From Lachnospiraceae bacterium (GTDB taxonomy: Bacteria; Bacillota; Clostridia; Lachnospirales; Lachnospiraceae), in assembly GCA_017461045.1 (NCBI GenBank), contig JAFTZJ010000003.1, forward strand, positions 1 to 60,681: a DNA stretch of 60,681 bases, given 5' to 3'. Positions 25,574 to 35,083 of the stretch are shown in pieces. How positions within the stretch are numbered: position 1 is the first letter of the stretch; the number at the start of each line of letters is the position of its first letter. The notes under the pieces are model-generated. The model had not been told where the DNA came from, did not search any database, and saw nothing but the letters and a program-made list of their open reading frames with translations. Position numbers and translations under genes: made by a program.

Positions 25574-25616
25574 AAAGAATTCCGGCAACCTATTTTAGGT
25601 GCCGGAATTCTTTTTA
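25574..25616. terminator. Bidirectional terminator between the foldase and chemoreceptor genes
   Basis: GAATTCCGGC pairs with GCCGGAATTC, plus an inner ACCT/AGGT, with A-rich sequence on the left and TTTTTATT on the right. It serves the convergent foldase (+) and chemoreceptor (-) genes. Confidence 0.9.
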
Positions 25617-25623
25617 TTATATC

Positions 25624-27324
25624 CTATAATTCAAATACATCAATACTCTGATCAATTTCATTTGCAATCTGCTTCAATTCATCTGCTTCCGCTGAAATAT
25701 CAGCAATGATACTGCTAATCTCTGTAATAGATGCAAATGTCTCTTCTGTACTAGCTGCATTCTCTTCTGCAATAGCTGTTAAGCTCTGTACTGTATCGAT
25801 TACATTCACTCTTGCTTTGTCCAAATTCTCTGTCTTCTCTGCAATACGATTAATTGCTTCTAAGGAATCTGCAATACCGCTAATTACCTTCTGGAATCGT
25901 TCATCCGTCTTCTCTACATTCACCGTCTGCTTATCCATAATGTCTTTTACTACATCCATGGTCTTAACTGCCTTTTCAGAATCCGCATTCAGATATGAAA
26001 TAATCGTTTCAATCTGTTTTGCTGATTCATTGGACTGCTCTGCTAACTGTTGAATCTGTGCCGCAACTACTGCAAAACCTCTACCTTGCTCTCCGGCTCT
26101 TGCTGCCTCAATAGATGCATTCAAGGATAACAGGTTTGTTTCTGCTGCAATGGCTGTAATCAAGCCGGTTGCTTCCTTAATCTTCTGAACAGATTCATTG
26201 GTCATATTGGTCTGCTCATAAATAACTTGAATGGATTCTCTTGCCTGTTCATTGATTTCATTCAATTCATGCAAGGTTTCAAAGGCTTCCTGTCCAAGTT
26301 CTTGCATGGTTCTTGCATTCTCATGCATTTCCTGTACTTCTCTGGCTGTTTCTTCTACCATCTCTCCCATGAAGATAACATTATCTGTTGCGGTCTGGGT
26401 TTCCTCTGCCTGATTGGTAGCACCTTCTGCTACTTCCTCTACCGCTTTTTCTACCTGAGATACTGTGTTAGCAGTCTCTGTAGTCTTTTCTCCTAAATAT
26501 TCTGATGCGGTATTCAACGCATGGCTTTGTTCTTTTAATACTTGAATAATTGCTGTCTGCTGTTGCTTTAACTTAGCAATTGCTCTGGAAATCTGTCCGA
26601 TTTCATCCTTACGTTGAACAATCCGTTCGTCTAATTCTGCATTTAACTTACCATCGGCAACTTCTTCCAACGCAGCAGAGCCCTTATGAATAGCACTAAC
26701 CAGATTATTAATTTCAATTACCAACAAGACAACACACAGAATTGCCATTCCGACTACTACCAATACTAAAGTTGTTACAATTCGGAATATTTGATTATTT
26801 GCATCCTTCTGCGGCATACCTGCAAAAATCATACCAATAATCTCATCTGAACCATTATCATACAACGGTACATAATAACCGAAATACTTTTGTCCAACAA
26901 CATCTACATTCTTGGCGAAGTACTCATTTCCATTTACCAGTACTTCCTGAATAACCTTTTCGCCTGCCTGAGTATGTAATACACGATCTCCGGATTCATT
27001 GATAACCGAGGTCATATAACGAGTATCCCCATAAAATACCGTAATATCCATATCCGTTGCCTGTTTTACATTATCCGCAATCTCTTCGTGCTCTGTCAGA
27101 TTAAACTCGCCTTTATACAAGTTTCCTGCATCGTCTACACGATAGGCATCATCACTCATATATACCAGTGTATCTCTTACTGAAACAGCTGCACCTCTTA
27201 ATCCATTCTCAATATTCGCAGTTACTACTTCGGTAATTCGAATATCTCCAACAATAATTGTAACAGTCGCTAATAACACAAGCGGAATGATTACCATGGT
27301 TAAAATTTTAGCCTTCATTTTCAT
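25624..27324 (-). CDS. Methyl-accepting chemotaxis protein with single Cache sensor
   Basis: A 566-residue receptor: TM1 at about 7-27, an extracellular single-Cache domain (about 30-180), TM2 at about 187-208, HAMP (about 210-260) and a long cytoplasmic coiled coil. The signalling tip has the invariant EAARAGEQGRGFAVVA motif. It senses an unknown small ligand and controls CheA. Its presence implies a motile relative or ancestor, although no che or fla gene is in the window. AAGGAGGG precedes ATG 27324. Confidence 0.93.
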   Translation of the reverse strand: MKMKAKILTMVIIPLVLLATVTIIVGDIRITEVVTANIENGLRGAAVSVRDTLVYMSDDAYRVDDAGNLYKGEFNLTEHEEIADNVKQATDMDITVFYGDTRYMTSVINESGDRVLHTQAGEKVIQEVLVNGNEYFAKNVDVVGQKYFGYYVPLYDNGSDEIIGMIFAGMPQKDANNQIFRIVTTLVLVVVGMAILCVVLLVIEINNLVSAIHKGSAALEEVADGKLNAELDERIVQRKDEIGQISRAIAKLKQQQTAIIQVLKEQSHALNTASEYLGEKTTETANTVSQVEKAVEEVAEGATNQAEETQTATDNVIFMGEMVEETAREVQEMHENARTMQELGQEAFETLHELNEINEQARESIQVIYEQTNMTNESVQKIKEATGLITAIAAETNLLSLNASIEAARAGEQGRGFAVVAAQIQQLAEQSNESAKQIETIISYLNADSEKAVKTMDVVKDIMDKQTVNVEKTDERFQKVISGIADSLEAINRIAEKTENLDKARVNVIDTVQSLTAIAEENAASTEETFASITEISSIIADISAEADELKQIANEIDQSIDVFEL

Positions 27325-27354
27325 ATCGTTCCCTCCTTCGTGACTATTGCTACT

Positions 27355-27363
27355 ATTATACCA
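27355..27363 (-). promoter_or_regulatory. Extended -10 promoter of the chemoreceptor gene
   Basis: Minus strand TGGTATAAT (TATAAT at 27355-27360), an extended -10 element with no good -35. No sigma-28 (TAAA-N15-GCCGATAA) pattern is seen, though many chemoreceptor genes use it. Confidence 0.5.
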
Positions 27364-27446
27364 TATTCATTCTATTATTAAAAGCCTTAGTTTTCATACT
27401 TTTATCGTTGGAATTACCTGCAATTTCACTGCCTGCAATACTCTCA

Positions 27447-28793
27447 TCAATCAATCGGTAGATATATCACAAACTCCATCTCAGAGGTATCTTCCCAACG
27501 TTTTACATAGATGTCACCACCTAGTTGTTGTGCCATTTTTCGCGAAACATACAATCCAATACCGGAACCATCCGCTTCCGAAGCATTAGAGCCTCGCCAG
27601 AAACTTTTGAAAATGTATGGCATCTCCTGTTCCGGCAACAAAGTCCCCCGATTCTTCACAGCCAGATAATATCCGTCTTCCTGCTTTTCCATGGATACTG
27701 TTATGCCTGTTCCATCGCCATATTTAATTGCATTTTCTATGAATTGTGAAAGAATCCGGAACAACATGTCCTTATCACTATTCACCATTGGATTTCCCAT
27801 ACAATCCATTTGATAGGGAATCCGATGCATCTTCAACCGATTTCCGTATTCCTGCTCCAATTGCTCTGTCAGCTCTTTCATATAGAATACTTGTATTTCC
27901 GGTTCTGTTTCGTACAAAGCAGTGGATGTAACAGATAATAGTTCTGTTACCAAATGTTCAATATCCATAGCATTCGTTTCTATTTTCTTTGCAATTTCTG
28001 CATCCTTCGGATTCACAATCCCGGATTCCTGATAAAGTCCGGTCTCAATAGCATTGGCATATAATTTGATATTGGCAACCGGAGTCTTTACGCCATGGGC
28101 AATGGAGCTTAACATCGTTTGACGGTCTTCTTCCATACGTTGCACATGCTTGCGGCTCTGTGCTAATCGGTCATTTAACAGATTCATACTCCAGATAAAT
28201 TTACCAAAATAGCGATTCTTCGTTTCCGGCAGTTTCTCCACGGTCTGACCCTTGGACAACTTCTCCGGATATTCTACCAAACGATAAAATGGTTTTATAA
28301 TTCGCTGATATACATATATTAAAATGATTGCAATCAAAAGAAAGCAGGTTATCATTGCTATGTTCATAACAATACGATTCCCTACCATATTCTCTGCATA
28401 TCCATATTCTATAAATCCAAGCAAACTGCCATCCGTCGCACACACCTGCCAAACATAGGCATTACCATTACTTTCTGCAACAATCAAGGATTCTGCTTCC
28501 TCTGATTCTTCCGTCCCACTATTTTCCAGCGGAATCCATCGGATACTATCGGGCACGTATGCTTTTCCATATTCCTGTATCCAATTGTCCCTATATGTAT
28601 TATTAATACGAGATATGTCTATGCTATTATCTACTTGTATTTGTTCTTGTATTTGATTATGGATTCGATTCAATGTCACATATCGTTCTGTGAGTCGTTT
28701 CCTATCTACTTTCCCATATAGTACATTTGCCACAATTAGTAGTACAATACACAGGAAAGCAATAATGCCTGCATACTTTTGAACTTGCTTCAT
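27447..28793 (-). CDS. Sensor histidine kinase
   Basis: A 448-residue kinase: TM1 at about 7-26, an extracellular region of about 110 residues, TM2 at about 142-163, a DHp domain with the H-box IAHGVKTP (phosphoacceptor His233), N-box ENAIKYG, and G-box GSGIGLYVSRKM. It pairs with the OmpR-type regulator encoded upstream. AAAGGAGG precedes ATG 28793. The gap to the regulator is about 60 bp and filled by a hairpin element. Adjacent FtsX/MacB transporter genes suggest antimicrobial-peptide or envelope sensing, though the long extracellular loop differs from the loopless BceS kinases. Confidence 0.9.
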   Translation of the reverse strand: MKQVQKYAGIIAFLCIVLLIVANVLYGKVDRKRLTERYVTLNRIHNQIQEQIQVDNSIDISRINNTYRDNWIQEYGKAYVPDSIRWIPLENSGTEESEEAESLIVAESNGNAYVWQVCATDGSLLGFIEYGYAENMVGNRIVMNIAMITCFLLIAIILIYVYQRIIKPFYRLVEYPEKLSKGQTVEKLPETKNRYFGKFIWSMNLLNDRLAQSRKHVQRMEEDRQTMLSSIAHGVKTPVANIKLYANAIETGLYQESGIVNPKDAEIAKKIETNAMDIEHLVTELLSVTSTALYETEPEIQVFYMKELTEQLEQEYGNRLKMHRIPYQMDCMGNPMVNSDKDMLFRILSQFIENAIKYGDGTGITVSMEKQEDGYYLAVKNRGTLLPEQEMPYIFKSFWRGSNASEADGSGIGLYVSRKMAQQLGGDIYVKRWEDTSEMEFVIYLPID

Positions 28794-28810
28794 TTATCCT
28801 CCTTTGGTGT

Positions 28811-28882
28811 CGCCCCCTCGCTTTGCTCGGCGGCATGTCGTCGGTATGCATGCTAAATGTGAGCCTTGCTCACATGCATACC
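28811..28882. repeat. REP-like hairpin element at the regulator/kinase junction
   Basis: A GC-richer block (CGCC...GGCG, 28811-28832) lies beside a strong stem: GGTATGCATG (28843-28852) with CATGCATACC (28873-28882), enclosing TGTGAGC-CTT-GCTCACA (28858-28874). The response regulator's last codons and stop lie inside the hairpin. The substring CGAGCAAAGC (minus strand) also occurs upstream of pspA near 3286-3300, hinting at a dispersed family. Confidence 0.55.
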
Positions 28883-29557
28883 TCCTCCAAACTTGTATCC
28901 AACCTTCCATACGGTCTGAATGTATTTCGGATTCTTAGGATCTTCCTCCAGCTTCTCCCGAAGCCATCGAATATGCACGTTCAAGGTTGATGGTTCACTA
29001 AAACAATCTGTGCCCCAAACGGCATTAAACAACTTATCCTTATCAACCACTTCGCCGGTATGTTTCATTAGGTAATACAGCACGTCAAATTCCTTACCGT
29101 TAATCTCCAATGCAATTCCATCCTTTGAAACGGTTCTGGCTCTGTAATCCAATTCTATGCCACCATAGACCAAACGTTCCCGTTCCGGTTGAATCTCATA
29201 GCTTCTCCGCATTAACGCCTTGATTTTTGCTACCAATATTGGTATTGCAAAGGGCTTCTCAATATAATCATCTGCTCCGGTTTCATAACCAAGCAATTTA
29301 CTTTGATCATCTGTCCTTGCACTCATCATCAGAATCGGAATATGTTTCTTCTCCCGGATTGCCTGACAGGTCTCATATCCATTTATGCCCGGCAACATAA
29401 CATCCAAAAGCACTAATTTACAGTTTTCTCTGGTCAGGAACGCTAACCCTTCCTCCGCCGATGTCCGCCATTCTACCTGAAAGCCTTCCCTTTTCAAGAA
29501 ATCCCGAATTAATGCTCCCAGCTCTGGATTATCCTCTATTATCAATATGTCTGTCAC
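28853..29557 (-). CDS. OmpR/PhoB-family response regulator
   Basis: A 234-residue regulator with a receiver domain (acidic pocket ED at 8-9, phosphoacceptor Asp52 in LLDVMLPG, conserved Thr/Ser and KPF) and an OmpR winged helix (about 130-225) ending VWKVGYKFGGG. The last residues MHVSKAHI come from a hairpin element, not from the family fold. The start is GTG 29557, with GGGGGA about 10 nt upstream. It is the first gene of a two-gene unit with the histidine kinase, with its own promoter. Confidence 0.9.
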   Translation of the reverse strand: MTDILIIEDNPELGALIRDFLKREGFQVEWRTSAEEGLAFLTRENCKLVLLDVMLPGINGYETCQAIREKKHIPILMMSARTDDQSKLLGYETGADDYIEKPFAIPILVAKIKALMRRSYEIQPERERLVYGGIELDYRARTVSKDGIALEINGKEFDVLYYLMKHTGEVVDKDKLFNAVWGTDCFSEPSTLNVHIRWLREKLEEDPKNPKYIQTVWKVGYKFGGGMHVSKAHI

Positions 29558-29664
29558 GCGACTACTTCCCCCTGTATATTCAAAACATCACATTCTTCCA
29601 ATCACCTTATACGACCGAAATTCATGCATTTATTACATTACCTGTATTTCAAAAAATTTTCTTC

Positions 29665-29694
29665 ATTATAGCACTCACAAAAACAAATGTACAA
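29665..29694 (-). promoter_or_regulatory. Promoter of the two-component operon
   Basis: Minus strand: TTGTAC (29689-29694), 18 nt, TATAAT (29665-29670), about 105 nt before the GTG start. Confidence 0.6.
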
Positions 29695-29740
29695 CTACGA
29701 TTACAGCAAGGATACTGTTAATAAAGAGCAAAGAAGATTA

Positions 29741-31150
29741 CTATTCACGCTCAAAATCATCAAAGGTTCCGATGTTCACAAATTCCGGTTTATCTACAAC
29801 CCCTTCTCTTCCGGTAAATGCAACCTGAATCATTCTTGTATCATAATCTACAATTACCATATGATACACTGCTTCTGAATGAACATTGACTACGTTACTG
29901 TCCACTTGCTCGCAGGTTAACATATCCTTCACATCTGTAACCGTTAATTGTTCCTTGGCACCAATCCACTGATTGTATTTCATCCATCGAATCAGATTAT
30001 CTTCAGAACCGGTGATACGATCTTCATTTACAGCTGCTGCAAAGGAATTAACCACACACAGACTATCCGGACTACTCCATTCCAAACCTTCGTGAAGCTC
30101 TGTAGATGTGTCTCGCAATAAAGAAACTCCCAAGTCCTCTGAAACACAATTCTCGACGCAATAGGAATTCTCCGCATCTGTCAAAATCAAGTTATGGCTA
30201 AATGTATAATTTACACTATTATTTATGAGATATTCTCCCATATCCTTAGCATTATCAAAATTCTCTAATGCATAACGCAGATCATAGGTATAGCAGGTCT
30301 TTCCTTCATAAATGAATTCACGATTAATTCCCACATCCAATTCACCTACAAACACTCCGTTATCATTTATCGCCGTTAAGACATTCAATAATCCCAGAAC
30401 GGAAACACTGGTAAATGACTTATCTCCATTTATCATATGTACCACACAATGTCCACTGCACATTTGGTTTTCACTACCCAAATCCCATTCTAAAATTCTT
30501 GCAGCAATTGGTTTTCCAGTAGCACTTTTCTCACCCCATACTGCCATGGCACTACAAGCGGTGCCACGAAGGGCATCCGGCACCATTTGCATTAAAACAG
30601 CTTCTTCATAGCTTAGTTTCTCGTCTTCTGCAAATCCATGTTCTCCATTGGATATTTCTTCTGCAAATCCTTCCATTTCCTCTTGATATGCCTCCGGAAG
30701 GGATTGTTTTAATGCATTTATCCGTTCTTCTAATGCCGTATAATTCCCTTGTAAATCTGAAAATGTTGCTTTAATATTCTCGTACAAATACGGCTCCATA
30801 ATTGTAACATAGTCCGGTGACGCTTTTTGAATTGTTTCAGCATAAGCTGCTCCAATTTCCTTGTAGCTTCCGTTTTCATAATTCAAGGTCACTTCATAAT
30901 AGTGTTCTTTTTTCTCTATCACACATAATCCATCTTGAGAAGCATACATTGCAATGGTTTCCTCTATGGTTGGTGCAATTCCTTCATAACTACCATCTAC
31001 ATACAAGGATGCCACCGGTTCCAATGTACTTTCTTCCTGCTCCGGTATAACATATGTATCATAGGAATTTGACGTACTATTACACCCTGTCATACAGCCG
31101 CACAGTCCCATGATTGCGATTCCCGTTTGAATCCATCGTTGTTTTTTCAT
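29741..31150 (-). CDS. Lipoprotein Ntn-hydrolase (C45 / acyl-transferase-like)
   Basis: A 469-residue secreted protein. The signal peptide ends in a lipobox-like region (Cys19 or Cys23 of MGLCGCMTGC). Residues from about 195 resemble the Ntn-hydrolases related to penicillin acyltransferase: GTACSAMAVWG, with Cys199 as the likely autoprocessing nucleophile, followed by ARILEWD. Such enzymes cleave linear amide bonds (acyl-amino acids, beta-lactam side chains, lipid amides). The cell-surface lipoprotein form is notable. It is third in an operon with an FtsX-type permease and ATPase (17-bp gap) and lies upstream of a two-component system. Substrate unknown; the family assignment is by motif. Confidence 0.65.
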   Translation of the reverse strand: MKKQRWIQTGIAIMGLCGCMTGCNSTSNSYDTYVIPEQEESTLEPVASLYVDGSYEGIAPTIEETIAMYASQDGLCVIEKKEHYYEVTLNYENGSYKEIGAAYAETIQKASPDYVTIMEPYLYENIKATFSDLQGNYTALEERINALKQSLPEAYQEEMEGFAEEISNGEHGFAEDEKLSYEEAVLMQMVPDALRGTACSAMAVWGEKSATGKPIAARILEWDLGSENQMCSGHCVVHMINGDKSFTSVSVLGLLNVLTAINDNGVFVGELDVGINREFIYEGKTCYTYDLRYALENFDNAKDMGEYLINNSVNYTFSHNLILTDAENSYCVENCVSEDLGVSLLRDTSTELHEGLEWSSPDSLCVVNSFAAAVNEDRITGSEDNLIRWMKYNQWIGAKEQLTVTDVKDMLTCEQVDSNVVNVHSEAVYHMVIVDYDTRMIQVAFTGREGVVDKPEFVNIGTFDDFERE

Positions 31151-31167
31151 ATTAACCTCTTTCTTTT

Positions 31168-31929
31168 CTACCAGCCTTGGTCCATCAACCAGGTTTTAAG
31201 CGTACGCTCACGTTTACTCAATTCCTGCTCATCTGTTAATTTTCCCAACTGTATTTCTCCCTGAATATTACCATCCATAAGATAAATAATTCGTTCACTT
31301 TGGGCGGCTACTTTGACGCTGTGAGTTACCATGAGAATACTGGTTCCATCCCGGTTCGCAGCTACTAATTCCTTCATAACATCATTGGCGGCTTTGGAGT
31401 TCAATGCCCCCGTCGGTTCATCTGCAAATAACACTTGGGGTTGATTTATCAATGCCCGGCAAAGGCAGGCACGCTGGAGCTGACCACCGGACACCTCGGT
31501 AATCTCCCGTTCTGCCAATTCAATTAAGTCTAGTCGTCGCATAAGCGCTTCTGCCCGCTGATTTACTTCTTCTCTGCTTACAATACCGGCTTCATAGCCC
31601 GGCAATACAATGTTGTCCATAATACACAACTTTTTCATCATATACATTTGCTGGAAAATGAATCCCATTTCTTCTAACCGAAGTTTGGTTAATTGTTTTC
31701 CTTTTAGTTCCGCAATTTGCTTTCCGTTAAATATCACTTCACCGGAGGTCATGGCATCCATACCGCTAATGGTATAAAGTAACGTGGATTTACCACTTCC
31801 GCTGGGACCCATAATCGTAACAAATTCTCCCTTTTGTATCTGAAGATTTACATTCTGCAATACATTGTTGCTGTAATTATTCACAATGTAGGTTTTACAC
31901 AAATCTTTTACTGTTATAATTGCTTCCAT
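31168..31929 (-). CDS. ABC transporter ATPase, MacB/LolD/BceA type
   Basis: A 253-residue ATPase with Walker A GPSGSGKST, Q-loop FQQ, signature VSGGQ, Walker B VLFADEPTGAL and switch VTHS, in the MacB/LolD subfamily that works with FtsX-like permeases. I start at ATG 31929 behind GGAGG (8 nt); an in-frame ATG at 31944 lies on that site. It is coupled to the large permease, whose stop is at 31945. Confidence 0.92.
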   Translation of the reverse strand: MEAIITVKDLCKTYIVNNYSNNVLQNVNLQIQKGEFVTIMGPSGSGKSTLLYTISGMDAMTSGEVIFNGKQIAELKGKQLTKLRLEEMGFIFQQMYMMKKLCIMDNIVLPGYEAGIVSREEVNQRAEALMRRLDLIELAEREITEVSGGQLQRACLCRALINQPQVLFADEPTGALNSKAANDVMKELVAANRDGTSILMVTHSVKVAAQSERIIYLMDGNIQGEIQLGKLTDEQELSKRERTLKTWLMDQGW

Positions 31930-31944
31930 CTTCGTTTCCTCCAT

Positions 31945-34359
31945 TTATTCTTCCCGAATCTTCCACAGTTCAATGCTCTTTATCTTCCGTAAACGAGTGA
32001 GCAGTGTGACCAAAACAACACCGCAAATCAATACAGGAACCAGCACGTAAGTTGTAACCGGTTCAACGACAAATACAAATCCCGTCAAGCCCAGAATACG
32101 ACAACACTGCCCTAATACGAATTGCGCCACGGTATTCACCAGCACATTTCCCAATATTATGGAAATGAGTAACAAAATCCCCATACGCATCAGTTGCCAG
32201 GTTCGAATGCGCTCATTTGCAAATCCCATACTTTTCATCATCGCTATAGTTGGTATTTCTTCATCCAAAAGAATTCCGGAATACAAGCTTGTAATCAGAA
32301 TCAATACCAATCCAATTACGATTGAAAATACATACACCAACAAGGATAAAATTGCCTCGTAATCCGACATATAGTATTCCATGTATTCTTCTGTAGTTTG
32401 AACGGTTTCCGCATCATATAATTCACACATTTCTTCTATATATAATTCATGTTCCTGCTTCGGTGCATGAATCACCTCATCAACTACTTCACCGTCCAAT
32501 TTATATTCACAGGTGAATTCATTTCCCATAATTGCTTTTGTACTTCCATAACTTAAATAGTCATAAAAGCCGGTAATTATAAACTCCTTCTTCTTCCGTT
32601 CAACGGATCCATTCATATTGTACTTATCAATATATTGAATCGTAATGCGGTCTCCAATCTGTAACCCATGTCGTTGCGCCGTATTGTAGTCCAATGCAAG
32701 TTCATTACTTAACTGAGGTGCTTGTCCACCCTTTCGATAAGTAAATTCCTCGGTTTCAATATCTCCGAACAGCATTTGCATGTCTATTTCTTCCCCATTA
32801 CTCATTGTTGTATCACCATAGGTAAGATAATCATAGCGTATCTCTGCCGGAATTCCTGCTGCCTCCAGTTCCTGATTTACCAAATCCAACATTCCTAAAT
32901 AGCTTCCAGTTTTGCTGATATATGTATTGGCTTCTTCCTCTGAAAATTCAAGATGAAAATCCAAATGATTTACCAAAAAGAACTTCATAAACGTTTCTGA
33001 CATAATAGTATTACGCAGATGCACAGTAGATAGAATTACCGTAACAGCTAATGTATAAGAAATAATCAAAAAGATATACCGTTTTCCCCGATTCATAATA
33101 TCTGTAACTGCCAAATAAAGCGGAATCGGCATATTTTTCCGTTTATGCAATTGCAAACCGGTAGCTTTTCCGAATCGTTCTCCTCGATTTTCTCCATGAA
33201 TGGCATCCATAACCGATATCTTCTTCATGTGTTTCATGGCTAATATAATAAACAGCAATATCATGCCAATGGTTACCAACACTGCAAGTCCACTTATGAC
33301 AAGCAAAGTCACCATATCCGGTGCAAGCACATTCTTACTGAACATATTTAATAATTGTTTACTGATTGGAATTCCGCCCAGAACCCCCACAATTCCACCC
33401 AGAATCGAAAAGGCTATGTATTTGGCAGCAAATAGCCAACGAAAACGGAAGGAATCCACTCCAATCGCTTTCATCATGCCAATTTCCTTCTCTTCTTCTT
33501 TGATGGCTGACACCATGGTAAACCGAATCGTCATGAATACGATTAACATCATAAACAAACTTAATAACACCATAAATATCGCAACAATAAGCAAAATAAT
33601 CTGGCTGTCATCTAAGTTCATATCCTGAATCGCTATATCTGTCATGAAACCATACTTTTGTTTAACCAAATCACTTATAAACAAAAATGGATCTGTTCCA
33701 TCTATAAGCTCAACCTCATAAACATCCAATGAAAGGGGATCTTCCATCCGTAGTTTATCGTAATCTGCTTCTGAAATCAGATAACGATAATACACAACCG
33801 GTACCGGGTCCTTAAAAATATGACTCACTGTAAATTCATAAATATTTCCCATAGGTGTAGTAATTCGAACAGGATCTCCAACTTCTACCCCGGTCATATC
33901 ATGAACCATTTGCGGAATAGCAATGCAGCCATTTTCCACATGAAAACATTCGTCATTTATATCGTATACTACATTCCGGTCATAGGATTGTGTTCCAATG
34001 TAATATCGTGCTTCATAATATGGTACATTTTTGCTTTCGTCGAAGTTCGGAAAGTCCACCCGACTGGCCAGCACTGACATCATCTCTGTCATATGATAAT
34101 CCACTACTGTCTCTTGGGCATCTATCCATTCCTGATTCTTCGTTACATTGGTTTCACGATTCCGCACATCGGAGCGACAAATATAAATCACATCCGGCGC
34201 TTTACAAAGTTCAAATGTCCGTGTTTTCCCTGCCAAATTTGCATACACCTGAATTGCACTGGCAACCATCAAAACAGATGCAACCATCATAAAAATTGCC
34301 AGAATCACATTCAGACTCTTTTTTCGTTTCAAATCACTTTTTAACATCTTAAAAAACAT
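31945..34359 (-). CDS. Large FtsX-like ABC permease (two FtsX domains)
   Basis: An 804-residue permease: N-terminal helix (about 15-36), an extracytoplasmic domain (about 40-255), a first three-helix FtsX block (about 260-380), another helix near 415, a second extracytoplasmic domain (about 440-665) and a final helix block (about 670-795). This duplicated layout is typical of Firmicutes MacB-like envelope transporters, and differs from BceB, which has one large loop and ten helices. AGAGGG precedes ATG 34359. With the ATPase and lipoprotein hydrolase it forms one operon; the neighbouring two-component genes may regulate it. Confidence 0.88.
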   Translation of the reverse strand: MFFKMLKSDLKRKKSLNVILAIFMMVASVLMVASAIQVYANLAGKTRTFELCKAPDVIYICRSDVRNRETNVTKNQEWIDAQETVVDYHMTEMMSVLASRVDFPNFDESKNVPYYEARYYIGTQSYDRNVVYDINDECFHVENGCIAIPQMVHDMTGVEVGDPVRITTPMGNIYEFTVSHIFKDPVPVVYYRYLISEADYDKLRMEDPLSLDVYEVELIDGTDPFLFISDLVKQKYGFMTDIAIQDMNLDDSQIILLIVAIFMVLLSLFMMLIVFMTIRFTMVSAIKEEEKEIGMMKAIGVDSFRFRWLFAAKYIAFSILGGIVGVLGGIPISKQLLNMFSKNVLAPDMVTLLVISGLAVLVTIGMILLFIILAMKHMKKISVMDAIHGENRGERFGKATGLQLHKRKNMPIPLYLAVTDIMNRGKRYIFLIISYTLAVTVILSTVHLRNTIMSETFMKFFLVNHLDFHLEFSEEEANTYISKTGSYLGMLDLVNQELEAAGIPAEIRYDYLTYGDTTMSNGEEIDMQMLFGDIETEEFTYRKGGQAPQLSNELALDYNTAQRHGLQIGDRITIQYIDKYNMNGSVERKKKEFIITGFYDYLSYGSTKAIMGNEFTCEYKLDGEVVDEVIHAPKQEHELYIEEMCELYDAETVQTTEEYMEYYMSDYEAILSLLVYVFSIVIGLVLILITSLYSGILLDEEIPTIAMMKSMGFANERIRTWQLMRMGILLLISIILGNVLVNTVAQFVLGQCCRILGLTGFVFVVEPVTTYVLVPVLICGVVLVTLLTRLRKIKSIELWKIREE

Positions 34360-34432
34360 AGCGTACCCTCTTCAAATAATTTGTTATGGATATATTATCA
34401 TAGTAAATTTTAAAAAATCCTTAAATAAGAAA

Positions 34433-34470
34433 ATAAACTCCTATATGTCATTCAACACATAGAAGTTTAT
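34433..34470 (-). terminator. Terminator after the GNAT gene
   Basis: The arms 34433-34448 and 34455-34470 pair over most of 16 bp (ATAAACT...CTATATGT with ACACATAG...AGTTTAT), followed on the minus strand by TTTTCTTATTT. Confidence 0.75.
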
Positions 34471-34477
34471 ATTGTAG

Positions 34478-35023
34478 CTAATTATTACTTGTAATTTCTT
34501 TCAGATTCTGAACTACCATATTACCATAACTCATACGATATAAGGTAACATATTCTTGATAGTTCAATTCGCAGTTATAACCCAGCAGCTCCATATCTAC
34601 GCTATACACGTTTACGGTAACTCCCAGTTCCGTCATACCATTTCTCAGATAAAACCGCTTTCTACGCTGGCGTTCCGGTAGATTATCCGCAGGTGCAGAT
34701 ACACTTTCGATTTCAAGGAAAAACCGCTTTCCTGCGTAATGGGCTTGCAGTCTTTGTAATGCTTCTGCTCCAAGACCGGCGCCACGCATTTCTTCACAGA
34801 TAGCAAAATAATCTAACAGCACCATATCCAGTTCATTAATCGTAATAGCAAAACCGGCAAATACTCCATCCTGTTCAATAATCCATACATCCGCTTCCTG
34901 CTGCCGATTCTTGAGGCGCACAATCCAAAGGGGCTTTCGCTCATATCTTGGAAATGCTGTTTTGTAAAGCTTCTTTATCTGTCGCCAATCAGAATGCGAC
35001 TTAATAGATCTAAGTTCTATCAT
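34478..35023 (-). CDS. GNAT-family N-acetyltransferase
   Basis: A 181-residue protein with the GNAT fold. The acetyl-CoA loop shows as RGAGLGAEALQRL (motif A), preceded by the strand LDYFAICEE. It transfers an acetyl group to an unknown amine. I start at ATG 35023, 4 nt after AAGAGGTG; the open frame runs further upstream but only through the ddh terminator hairpin. A single-gene unit bounded by terminators on both sides. Confidence 0.8.
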   Translation of the reverse strand: MIELRSIKSHSDWRQIKKLYKTAFPRYERKPLWIVRLKNRQQEADVWIIEQDGVFAGFAITINELDMVLLDYFAICEEMRGAGLGAEALQRLQAHYAGKRFFLEIESVSAPADNLPERQRRKRFYLRNGMTELGVTVNVYSVDMELLGYNCELNYQEYVTLYRMSYGNMVVQNLKEITSNN

Positions 35024-35041
35024 TTGGCACCTCTTAAAAAC

Positions 35042-35075
35042 AAGGAACTCTTTGCATACCTGCAAAAAGTTCCTT
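35042..35075 (-). terminator. Terminator after ddh
   Basis: AAGGAACTCTTTGCA (35042-35056) pairs with TGCAAAAAGTTCCTT (35061-35075), one mismatch and a 4-nt loop, followed by GTTTTTAAG on the minus strand. Confidence 0.9.
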
Positions 35076-35083
35076 TTCTCATC

